Below, in pieces: positions 1 to 5,172 of a stretch of DNA of 5,172 nucleotides; within the stretch, counting starts at the first letter, position 1, and each line of letters opens with the position of its first letter. The DNA is taken from contig CAIUCF010000800.1 of the NCBI GenBank assembly GCA_903897565.1, positions 1 through 5,172 on the forward strand. Reading direction: 5' to 3'. The notes below the pieces were generated by a model that saw only the letters and a list, made by a program, of their open reading frames with translations, was not told the DNA's origin and did not search any database. A program made the position numbers and the translations under genes. Origin of the DNA: an uncultured Rhodospirillales bacterium. GTDB taxonomy: Bacteria; Pseudomonadota; Alphaproteobacteria; ATCC43930; CGMCC-115725.

Positions 1-23
1 GTGCCGTCGCGCTCGGCGAATAG
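1..23 (+). CDS. cydA: Cytochrome bd oxidase subunit I, C-terminal end (partial)
   Basis: An open frame enters from the left edge (codons starting at position 3), encodes the last residues AVALGE and stops at TAG 21-23. Nothing in six codons identifies a family. The assignment rests on position: in proteobacteria cydA lies directly upstream of cydB on the same strand, and the gap to cydB here is only 14 nt. The cydB Shine-Dalgarno sequence overlaps this stop codon, which fits co-transcription. CydA would carry hemes b558, b595 and d and the quinol site, all outside the window. Confidence 0.6.
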
Positions 24-37
24 AGGAAACCACGATC

Positions 38-1177
38 ATGACACTCGATTATGAGACCCTGCGGGTCATCTGGTGGCTGCTGCTCGGCGTGCTGCTCACC
101 GGTTTCGCGATCATGGACGGCTTCGATCTCGGCACCGGCATCCTGTTGCCCTTCGTCGGCCGCAGCGACGCCGAACGCCGCGTCGTCATCAACACGGTCG
201 GCCCGGTCTGGGAAGGCAATCAGGTTTGGCTCGTCCTCGGCGCGGGGGCGATCTTCGCCGCCTGGCCGTTGATCTACGCCGTCGCCTTCTCGGGTTTCTA
301 CCTGGCGATGTTCCTGGTGTTGTGCTCGCTGATCCTGCGGCCCGTCGGCTTCAAGTATCGCAGCAAGATGCCCGGTGCGACCTGGCGATCGACGTGGGAC
401 TGGCTGCTGTTCGTCGGCGGCTTCGTGCCGGCGCTGATCTTCGGCGTGGCGATGGGCAACGCCCTCGAGGGCGCGCCCTTCCGCTTCGACGAGACCATGC
501 GGATGGTCTATGAGGGCAATCTGTTCGGCTTGCTCAATCCCTACGCCATCCTCTGCGGGCTGGTATCGGTGACGATGCTGACCCTGCATGGCGGCGCCTA
601 TCTCGCGCTCAAGACCGAGGGCGTCGTCGCCGCACGGGCCAGCCGGTTGGGCACCCTTGCCGGGGTCGCCCTGATCGTGCTGTTCGCCGCCGCCGGCGCC
701 TGGACCGCCTATGGCATCGAGGGTTATCGCATCGTCGGGAGTATTGCCCATGATGCGGCTTCGAACCCGCTCGCCAAGACGGTGACGCGGGCGACCGGCG
801 CCTGGCTCGACAATTACAAGGCCATGCCGTTTACCCTCGTGGCCCCGGCTCTGGGGTTCGTCGGGGCGATGCTCGGCGTCCTCGGCCTCGGCGGCGGCAA
901 GCCGATCCTCGGCTTCATCGGCAGCACCACGGCGGTCATCGGTGTGGTGGCGACGGCGGGGGTCAGCATGTTCCCGTTCATCCTGCCGTCCTCCCTCGAC
1001 CTCAGCAGCAGTCTGACGGTCTGGGACGCGTCATCGAGCAAGACCACGTTGATCGTCATGCTGGTCGCGGCGGTCATCTTCGTGCCGATCATCCTGGCCT
1101 ACACCGCCTATGTCTACAACGTGGTCTGGGGCAAGGTGACGACGACGACCGTCGAAGCCGACCACATGAGCTATTGA
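38..1177 (+). CDS. cydB: Cytochrome bd ubiquinol oxidase subunit II
   Basis: Subunit II of the cytochrome bd terminal oxidase, an inner-membrane enzyme that oxidises quinol and reduces oxygen to water without pumping protons, typically with high oxygen affinity. The 379 residues are the same length as E. coli CydB as I recall it and look collinear with it. Recognisable segments are the N-terminal IRVIWWLL-like helix with MDGFDLG (residues 26-32), GNQVWL following W58-E59, FSGFYLAM, RPVGFKYRSK, and the C-terminal MFPFILPSS and LTVWDASSS blocks. The chain is hydrophobic throughout, consistent with the nine helices of the family. E59 falls where E. coli has an aspartate (WDGNQ) implicated in proton delivery, which is a conservative change. 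The ATG at 38 is preceded by AGAGGA at 22-27 and gives the family's usual N-terminus. CydX follows after 18 nt. Confidence 0.97.
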   Translation: MTLDYETLRVIWWLLLGVLLTGFAIMDGFDLGTGILLPFVGRSDAERRVVINTVGPVWEGNQVWLVLGAGAIFAAWPLIYAVAFSGFYLAMFLVLCSLILRPVGFKYRSKMPGATWRSTWDWLLFVGGFVPALIFGVAMGNALEGAPFRFDETMRMVYEGNLFGLLNPYAILCGLVSVTMLTLHGGAYLALKTEGVVAARASRLGTLAGVALIVLFAAAGAWTAYGIEGYRIVGSIAHDAASNPLAKTVTRATGAWLDNYKAMPFTLVAPALGFVGAMLGVLGLGGGKPILGFIGSTTAVIGVVATAGVSMFPFILPSSLDLSSSLTVWDASSSKTTLIVMLVAAVIFVPIILAYTAYVYNVVWGKVTTTTVEADHMSY

Positions 1178-1180
1178 GAC

Positions 1181-1189
1181 AAGGGAGAA
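1181..1189 (+). promoter_or_regulatory. Ribosome binding site of cydX
   Basis: AAGGGAGAA lies 6 nt before the ATG at 1196, with the GGGAG core 8 nt away. It fixes the start of the very short cydX gene and supports that this small frame is translated. Confidence 0.75.
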
Positions 1190-1195
1190 CGAACG

Positions 1196-1315
1196 ATGTG
1201 GTACTTCAGCTGGATTCTCGGCGTCGGCCTCGCCGCCGCTTTCGCCATCCTCAACGCGATGTGGTTCGAAGTCGTCGATATCGACGATCGCCTCAAGAAC
1301 CCCAAACGCGGCTGA
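1196..1315 (+). CDS. cydX: Cytochrome bd oxidase small subunit CydX
   Basis: A 39-residue single-helix membrane protein that binds the CydAB complex and stabilises the heme d active site. The protein begins MWYFSWILG, nearly identical to the E. coli CydX start (MWYFAWILG), and continues with a hydrophobic helix to about residue 24. Glu25 sits at the same position as the conserved glutamate of E. coli CydX. The tail (VVDIDDRLKNPKRG) is charged and hydrophilic. The ATG at 1196 has a strong Shine-Dalgarno sequence and lies 18 nt after the cydB stop, the standard cydABX layout. The gene is short enough to be missed by length-filtered gene callers. The terminator at 1339-1367 follows 23 nt after its stop, so it is the last gene of the operon. 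Confidence 0.95.
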   Translation: MWYFSWILGVGLAAAFAILNAMWFEVVDIDDRLKNPKRG

Positions 1316-1338
1316 GCCGCGGCGCGATTGCTTGAGAA

Positions 1339-1367
1339 AAGCCCGGAACCGTGATGGTTCCGGGCTT
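1339..1367. terminator. Bidirectional rho-independent terminator
   Basis: A perfect 12-bp stem, AAGCCCGGAACC (1339-1350) pairing with GGTTCCGGGCTT (1356-1367), encloses the 5-nt loop GTGAT. On the plus strand the stem is followed by CTTTCGTT. On the minus strand the complement of the A-run at 1335-1340 gives a TTTTCT tract. It sits between the convergent ends of cydX (1315) and the desaturase fusion gene (1374), so it can serve both transcripts. Confidence 0.88.
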
Positions 1368-1373
1368 CTTTCG

Positions 1374-3239
1374 TTACAGGTCGAGCACCAGCCGTGACGA
1401 CACCGCGCGCGAGACGCAGACCGTCATCTGGCGATTGAGGGCGCGCTCGGCGTCGGTCAAGACCGAGTCGCGATGCTCGGGCACGCCGTCGAGCACGGGG
1501 GTCAGGCAGGAGCCGCAAATGCCTTGGGTGCAGGTGCAGATCACGGCGACGTTGTTGGCATGCAGGACATCGAGCAGGTTCTCGTCGGCGGCGACAGTCA
1601 GCACCCGTTTGCTGCGCGCCAGCTCGACCTCGAAGGGCCGGTTCTCGGTCCGGGTGGCGGCGCGGGGGACGAAGGTCTCGGAGAACACGCATTTGTCCGG
1701 CCAGCCGAGGCTGCGGGCGCCGTCGATCACGCTGGCCATGAAGCCGGCGGGACCGCAGACGTGCAGCAGCGAACCGGGGCTGTAGCGTCCGGCGATCGCG
1801 GCCGCCGCGGCGCGGTTGCGACCGTCGCCCTCGTCGAGATGAAGCTGGACGCGGTCGCCGAACCACACGCGAAGCGCGTCGTGGAACGGCACGCGGGCCT
1901 CCCGCCGGGCAAAGACATGAAGAATGAAGGGCAGGCCGGCATGATCGAGAGCATGGGCCATCGCCAGCAGCGGCGTGAGCCCGATCCCCCCAGCGACGAG
2001 GACGTGGCCGGTATGGGCCGCCTCGAGGGGGAAGTGATTGCGGGGCGCGCTGATCCGCAGGCTTGCGCCGGCCTTGATGCCGTCGTGCAACCGTCGCGAG
2101 CCGCCACGGCCCGCAGCCTCGCGTTTGACGGCGATCCGGTAATGATCGTGCTCGGCCGGGGGGTTGCACAGCGAATACTGACGGACCAATCCGGGCGCGA
2201 TCTCGACATCGATATGGGCGCCGGCGTCGAAGCGCGGCCAGGAAGCCTGGCCGGCCGGCTCGAGATCGAAGGCGAGGACGTCCTCGGCGACCGGTGTCAC
2301 GGTGGTGACGCGGGCATCGAGCCAGGTCGCCGAGCCCTCGCGCGGGGGCAGGACGAGGTCGCGGGTTTCGGTGAACAGAGTTCGTGTCGGGATGCCCTGC
2401 GCCTCGAACAGGTGGCGTCCGATCTGCCAGGCCTCGTGATAGCGGTAGAACGGCAGCGACGGGGCGAAGTGGTGGACACAATGCTTGGCCTGGCCGAGCA
2501 GCAGGACACGGAGCCAGCCGGGCACGAGCAGGCGGACGGTCGTCTGGAATGGTGCTTCCTCCCAGGTGACGTGGGCCGGGTGCTGAATATGGGCAAACAG
2601 GAAGGCGACGGTAAACATGCCGAGCCGCTGCGGGATGAGCCAGCACAGCAGGAACTCACGCCAATAGGGTGAACTCAGAAAGACCACGTGAAGCGCTACG
2701 TAGAACAGGATCGAGGTGGCGAAGATGCGGCGCTCAGCGACCGGGCGCTGCCACCAGTGTGCGAAATACCAGCGGGTCCAGACGACGTCGATGCCGCCGA
2801 GGATGAACGGCAGCTGCCAGAACGGCGCCGTCACCATGATGTCGTCGGGGTCGCGGGTCGGCGAGCCGGTGTGGCGGTGATGTTCGAGATGAAGATAGCG
2901 ATAGCTGCCCGTCGTGATCCCGGGGATCAGCAGCAGGCAGGAGATCGTACCGAGGATATCGTTGAGGCGGCGGTTGCTCGAAAGCGAACGATGGGTGGCG
3001 TCATGCAGAGGTGTGAACGACAGATAGACCGCGAAGGCGTTGATCAGGATCATCGCCGGCCAGAGAAGGACGCCGTGCAGGAATCCCGCGGTACCGAATG
3101 CGAACAGCGCGAAGGCCAGCAAGATCAGGCCGATCTCCATCGGCGCAACCAGCGGGATCGTCGTCAGCGGGCGGAAGCGGGGGTCGCGGACCACCTGCTC
3201 CAAAACCTCCCGGGTTGATGTACTGAAGGCGAAAGCCAT
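1374..3239 (-). CDS. Fusion of membrane di-iron fatty acid desaturase and flavin/NAD/[2Fe-2S] reductase
   Basis: Two full-length modules lie in one 621-residue chain. Residues 1-290 are a membrane fatty acid desaturase/hydroxylase, with hydrophobic segments near 36-77, 95-110 and 173-216. Its three histidine boxes that bind the di-iron centre are HDATH (79-83), HLEHHRH (117-123) and HCVHH (253-257). Residues 305-621 resemble phthalate dioxygenase reductase / VanB: flavin motif RQYSLC (353-358), phosphate-binding GRGGS region (377-381), NAD motif GGIGLTP (417-423), CGP (495-497), and a C-terminal plant-type [2Fe-2S] cluster with C570, C575, C578 and C608. All expected metal and flavin ligands are present, so both halves look active. 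The likely role is NAD(P)H-driven, O2-dependent desaturation or hydroxylation of an acyl or other lipid chain at the inner membrane. The substrate cannot be read from the sequence. The ATG at 3239 has AGGGAA 6 nt upstream. Confidence 0.92.
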   Translation of the reverse strand: MAFAFSTSTREVLEQVVRDPRFRPLTTIPLVAPMEIGLILLAFALFAFGTAGFLHGVLLWPAMILINAFAVYLSFTPLHDATHRSLSSNRRLNDILGTISCLLLIPGITTGSYRYLHLEHHRHTGSPTRDPDDIMVTAPFWQLPFILGGIDVVWTRWYFAHWWQRPVAERRIFATSILFYVALHVVFLSSPYWREFLLCWLIPQRLGMFTVAFLFAHIQHPAHVTWEEAPFQTTVRLLVPGWLRVLLLGQAKHCVHHFAPSLPFYRYHEAWQIGRHLFEAQGIPTRTLFTETRDLVLPPREGSATWLDARVTTVTPVAEDVLAFDLEPAGQASWPRFDAGAHIDVEIAPGLVRQYSLCNPPAEHDHYRIAVKREAAGRGGSRRLHDGIKAGASLRISAPRNHFPLEAAHTGHVLVAGGIGLTPLLAMAHALDHAGLPFILHVFARREARVPFHDALRVWFGDRVQLHLDEGDGRNRAAAAAIAGRYSPGSLLHVCGPAGFMASVIDGARSLGWPDKCVFSETFVPRAATRTENRPFEVELARSKRVLTVAADENLLDVLHANNVAVICTCTQGICGSCLTPVLDGVPEHRDSVLTDAERALNRQMTVCVSRAVSSRLVLDL

Positions 3240-3276
3240 GCTGCGTTCCCTGACTGACGGGAGACGCGCTGCGGCG

Positions 3277-3326
3277 ATCCCTCCGATTTCTTATTGTGTA
3301 ATGGCACAATAAGAAATCGGAGGGAT
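3277..3326. repeat. Perfect 22-bp inverted repeat, likely operator or hairpin
   Basis: The left arm (3277-3298) and right arm (3305-3326) are exact reverse complements around the 6-nt centre TAATGG. The inner part reads TTATTGTG-N6-CACAATAA and is AT-rich against a GC-rich background. The outer part carries CCCTCCGATTTC and its complement. The repeat fills most of the gap between the peroxidase stop (3330) and the desaturase start (3239). It overlaps the spacer and -10 of the promoter predicted there, so a repressor operator is the favoured reading. In RNA read through from the peroxidase gene it would fold into a long hairpin 3 nt after the stop codon. No clear T-tract follows on either strand, so it is not a typical intrinsic terminator. 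Confidence 0.9.
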
Positions 3327-3333
3327 TTGTCAA
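3306..3333 (-). promoter_or_regulatory. Predicted sigma70-type promoter of the desaturase fusion gene
   Basis: On the minus strand a consensus -35 TTGACA (3333-3328) is followed by 16 nt and TATTGT (3311-3306), a 4/6 match to the -10 that keeps the key TA and final T. Transcription would start near 3299, in the centre of the inverted repeat, giving a leader of about 60 nt before the ATG at 3239. The -35 shares bases with the TGA stop codon of the peroxidase gene (3332-3330). Predicted from sequence only. Confidence 0.5.
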
Positions 3334-3893
3334 CCGGCCAGCGCGGTCTCGATCGCTGCGATCAGGCGGGACGAAGTCGGCCCCACCATCGAGGGATACC
3401 AGGCGATCAGGCGGCCGTCGCGTCCGATCAGGTATTTATGGAAATTCCAGGCCGGCGCGCCACCGCGGCCGGAAGCGCCGCGAGCCCAATCATAGAGCGG
3501 ATGGGCTCCGCTGCCGCTGACCATCTGCTTGGCCAGCAGGGGGAAGGTCACGCCGTAGCGGGTCTGGCAGAATTCCCGGATATCGGCGTTCGGCTTCGGA
3601 TCCTGGCCGCCGAAATCATTCGAGGGGATGCCGAGGACGACGAGGCCGCGGTCGTTGAAGCGGTCGAACAGCTCCTGGAGCCCGGCATATTGTCCGGTGA
3701 AGCCGCAGGCCGAAGCGGTATTGACGGCGAGGACCACCTTGCCGCGCAGGGTCGCGGGATCGATTGCCACGCCGTCGATTCCGGGCAGCGGCAGGCTGCC
3801 CCAGTCGATCGGCGCCGCGGCGGCATCGACTCCGGGTTTGGCGAGCCCGGCCGCCACGGCGAGAGAAGCCAGCAAGTCGAGCAGCGGCGTCAT
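3330..3893 (-). CDS. Glutathione peroxidase family protein (cysteine type)
   Basis: A thioredoxin-fold peroxidase that reduces hydrogen peroxide or lipid hydroperoxides using thioredoxin or glutathione. The peroxidatic cysteine is C63 in NTASACGFTGQYAGLQEL. The other residues of the catalytic tetrad are Q97 (FGGQDP), W149 and N150 (WNFHKYLI). C109 in EFCQTRYGVTFP is near the resolving-cysteine region of thioredoxin-dependent members, but I cannot confirm that role. The common GFPCNQFG block is GIPSNDFG here, lacking that cysteine. The catalytic domain begins near residue 30. The preceding stretch is hydrophobic and alanine-rich (residues 4-27) with no basic n-region, so it may be a weak signal peptide, which would place the enzyme in the periplasm. 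The ATG at 3893 has AGGAG 7 nt upstream. It starts 16 nt after gspK and may be co-transcribed with it. Confidence 0.9.
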   Translation of the reverse strand: MTPLLDLLASLAVAAGLAKPGVDAAAAPIDWGSLPLPGIDGVAIDPATLRGKVVLAVNTASACGFTGQYAGLQELFDRFNDRGLVVLGIPSNDFGGQDPKPNADIREFCQTRYGVTFPLLAKQMVSGSGAHPLYDWARGASGRGGAPAWNFHKYLIGRDGRLIAWYPSMVGPTSSRLIAAIETALAG

Positions 3894-3900
3894 GTTGGTT

Positions 3901-3905
3901 CTCCT
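3901..3905 (-). promoter_or_regulatory. Ribosome binding site of the peroxidase gene
   Basis: The minus strand reads AGGAG followed by AACCAAC and the ATG at 3893. It fixes the start that includes the alanine-rich N-terminal extension, so this extension is probably real. It lies within the 16-nt gap after the gspK stop. Confidence 0.75.
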
Positions 3906-3909
3906 GCCA

Positions 3910-5007
3910 TCATTGCCGCCGTTCTACGCGCTCTTCGTCACGCAGGATCACGTAGACGGGGTCTTCGGTGCCGACGACGCGAACGACTGACCGGCGGATC
4001 GCCTCGCGTCCCTTGTCGAGGTCGACGACCACGGTGATCGACAGCGCGTGGCCGATGATGCCGCTGCCGCTGCTGCCGCCGCCGCCGCCGACGCCGTTGC
4101 CGCCACCACCACTGCTGCCGCCGGGCACCTTGGATAACGCAGCCAGCCGCGGATCCGACTCATCTGGTGGCACGTCGCCGGGGCCGGGTCCCGCTGCCGG
4201 CGCGGCTCCTGCTCCGGCACCCGCGCTGGAATCGATCGAGGTCTGGCCCGGCGGCGGCGAGTAGGGGATGCCCCTGTCGCGCCCGGCGATGACGTCGATG
4301 GCCTTCTGGCGGTCGAGACCCGGCAGGGTCAACAGCGCGGCCAGCGGCGCCGTCGCGGGGTCGATCTGCTTGCGTCCCGAATACACCGTGATCCCCGAGG
4401 CGATCTGGTCATAGACCTCGGGCGTCATGCCGTCGACGAGGCGCAACTCGTCGATCGTCTGAAACGGCGCATGGCGGCTGTGATAGGCATAGCCGAGCCC
4501 CTGGTATTCGACCGGGACGATGTTGGCCTTGGCGGAGAGCTTAGGGTTCGAGCGCCAGTCGATGATGTGGTTGGTCAGATCCTCGATATCGGCGCCGCTC
4601 AGATCGGTCGGTTTCAGCAAGGCCGTCAGCGTGTCCTTGTTGGCCAGGTTGATGTCGACCTTACCGGTCTCGTCCTGAATCGCGACGGTGATGACATGGC
4701 CGTCGAAGCGGACGATTTCCGGGGTGCCGTCACGCCGCCAGCGCGCCTTCTTCGGTTCCGCCAGGGCATCGGCACCGGGCTTCTTGCCGCCGCCGACACT
4801 GGCGAAGGCGCCGGCGACAGCACGGGCGAGCGCGGCGTCTTCGATCGCGTTGCGGCGCAGGGTGTCGACCCCGTCATAGGCCTGGCGCTGCGACGCCTTG
4901 GAGCCCGCCAGCATCGCGGCCGCAACCACGCCGAGAATCATCACCGCCCACAGCACCAGCAGGAGCGCGAAGCCCCGCTGGCGCGGTACCGCCGCGGCGT
5001 CGGTCAC
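3910..5007 (-). CDS. gspK: Type II secretion minor pseudopilin GspK
   Basis: GspK is the large minor pseudopilin at the tip of the type II secretion pseudopilus in the periplasm. The N-terminus is a type III (prepilin) signal: a short leader ending RQRG (residues 9-12), the probable prepilin peptidase cut before F13, then a hydrophobic helix to about residue 34. Position +5 of the mature protein lacks the glutamate found in most pseudopilins, which is characteristic of GspK. The family's helical region follows: DETGKVDINLANKDTLTALL (112-131), DWRSNP (150-155), FQTIDELRLVDGM (182-194) and a second helical copy with LTLPGLDRQKAIDVIAGRD (226-244). A Pro/Ala/Gly-rich and then poly-Gly/Ser insert (about 261-316) precedes the C-terminal strands. 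The start is GTG at 5007, 10 nt past the upstream stop, without an evident Shine-Dalgarno sequence. It is kept because the next ATG would remove the leader. The usual gspJ and gspL neighbours are absent. Confidence 0.9.
   Translation of the reverse strand: MTDAAAVPRQRGFALLLVLWAVMILGVVAAAMLAGSKASQRQAYDGVDTLRRNAIEDAALARAVAGAFASVGGGKKPGADALAEPKKARWRRDGTPEIVRFDGHVITVAIQDETGKVDINLANKDTLTALLKPTDLSGADIEDLTNHIIDWRSNPKLSAKANIVPVEYQGLGYAYHSRHAPFQTIDELRLVDGMTPEVYDQIASGITVYSGRKQIDPATAPLAALLTLPGLDRQKAIDVIAGRDRGIPYSPPPGQTSIDSSAGAGAGAAPAAGPGPGDVPPDESDPRLAALSKVPGGSSGGGGNGVGGGGGSSGSGIIGHALSITVVVDLDKGREAIRRSVVRVVGTEDPVYVILRDEERVERRQ
4060..4122 (-). repeat. Low-complexity GCC/GCT-rich tract encoding a Gly/Ser linker
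   Basis: Within gspK, codons for residues 296-316 form an imperfect run of glycine and serine codons, seen as gcc/gct/acc triplets on the plus strand. A second low-complexity tract at 4171-4227 encodes Ala/Gly/Pro-rich residues 261-279. Both probably form a flexible linker before the C-terminal strands and could vary in length by slippage. Confidence 0.8.
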
Positions 5008-5017
5008 CGCCGCGGGC

Positions 5018-5172
5018 CTACTGGCTGCGCAGGATCGGCGCGGTGGCGGCCATCTCGCGCCGCAGGCCCGCCCGGAAATCGGGGTGCGAAATCGAGATGA
5101 GGGCCTCCCCGCGCTCGCGCAGGCTCTTGCCGTGGAGGTTCACCGCGCCGTACTCGGTCGCCACCCAGTGCA
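5018..5172 (-). CDS. Acetyl-CoA hydrolase / CoA-transferase family protein, C-terminal end (partial)
   Basis: The last 50 codons of a gene entering from the right edge, ending at TAG 5020-5018. The translation contains HWVATEYGAVNLHGKSLRER followed by ALISISHPDFRAGLRRE. This is the TEYG...L.GKSLRERA...I.IAHPDFR signature of the C-terminal domain of the acetyl-CoA hydrolase / 4-hydroxybutyrate or succinate CoA-transferase family. These enzymes move CoA between acyl-CoA and a carboxylate, or hydrolyse acetyl-CoA, in the cytoplasm. The catalytic glutamate and N-terminal domain lie outside the window, so substrate and exact activity cannot be assigned. gspK starts 10 nt after its stop on the same strand, which suggests shared transcription even though the functions look unrelated. 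Confidence 0.85.
   Translation of the reverse strand, partial: HWVATEYGAVNLHGKSLRERGEALISISHPDFRAGLRREMAATAPILRSQ

Noticed and set aside
1171..2646. Minus-strand 491-codon frame overlapping the desaturase gene
   Set aside because: Arg/Pro-rich composition typical of a frame-shifted reading of a GC-rich gene. It also runs through the terminator and antisense to cydX.
1473..2672. Long plus-strand open frame of 399 codons opposite the desaturase gene
   Set aside because: It is antisense to a gene with clear domains, has no recognisable motifs, and is Gly/Ala/Arg-rich as expected for a shadow frame in high-GC DNA.
3291..3312. CRP/FNR-type binding site within the inverted repeat (TTGTG-N6-CACAA)
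   Set aside because: The spacing differs from the CRP consensus (8 nt between TGTG and CACA) and from FNR/FixK-type sites (TTG-N8-CAA); here it is 6 and 10. The symmetry also extends far beyond such a site.
3277..3326. Inverted repeat as remnant of an insertion sequence or MITE
   Set aside because: Only 6 nt separate the arms and no target-site duplication is apparent. The precise overlap with promoter elements fits regulation better.
3294..4037. Plus-strand 247-codon frame across the inverted repeat and peroxidase gene
   Set aside because: It lies antisense to the peroxidase, whose catalytic residues and ribosome binding site are evident. No protein family signature is visible.
4471..5100. 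Plus-strand 209-codon frame opposite gspK
   Set aside because: Shadow of gspK and of the CoA-transferase end, with no recognisable motifs.

Overview
The window looks like chromosomal DNA from a high-GC Gram-negative bacterium, most likely an alphaproteobacterium. The evidence is strong GC bias at third codon positions, a proteobacterial cydABX operon, a type II secretion pseudopilin, and Shine-Dalgarno-led compact genes. Genus cannot be fixed from the sequence alone.

Left part, plus strand (1-1315): the end of a cytochrome bd quinol oxidase operon. The last six codons of a probable cydA stop at 23. They are followed by complete cydB (38-1177) and a 39-codon cydX (1196-1315) that is easily missed. 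A perfect 12-bp stem at 1339-1367 is a shared bidirectional terminator between this operon and the convergent gene beyond it.

Right part, minus strand (5172 down to 1374): four genes read leftward. First is the last 50 codons of an acetyl-CoA hydrolase / CoA-transferase family protein. Next are gspK, a minor pseudopilin starting at GTG without its usual gsp neighbours, and a cysteine-type glutathione peroxidase homologue 16 nt downstream. Last is a 621-residue fusion of a membrane di-iron fatty acid desaturase with a phthalate-dioxygenase-reductase-type flavin/NAD/[2Fe-2S] module. The fusion looks like a self-sufficient desaturase or hydroxylase carrying its own electron-transfer chain.

The most striking non-coding element is at 3277-3326, between the peroxidase stop and the desaturase start. 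It is a perfect 22-bp inverted repeat around a 6-nt centre. On the minus strand it overlaps a good sigma70-like promoter: TTGACA, 16 nt, TATTGT, with the -35 sharing bases with the peroxidase stop codon. This is best read as an operator controlling the desaturase fusion. In readthrough RNA it would also form a hairpin directly behind the peroxidase gene.

Functionally the window combines respiratory oxygen reduction, oxygen-dependent lipid modification and peroxide removal. The cyd operon and the desaturase are convergent and separately transcribed, so any link between them is inference. No RNA genes, CRISPR arrays, insertion sequences or clear signs of a novel defence or mobile system were seen.
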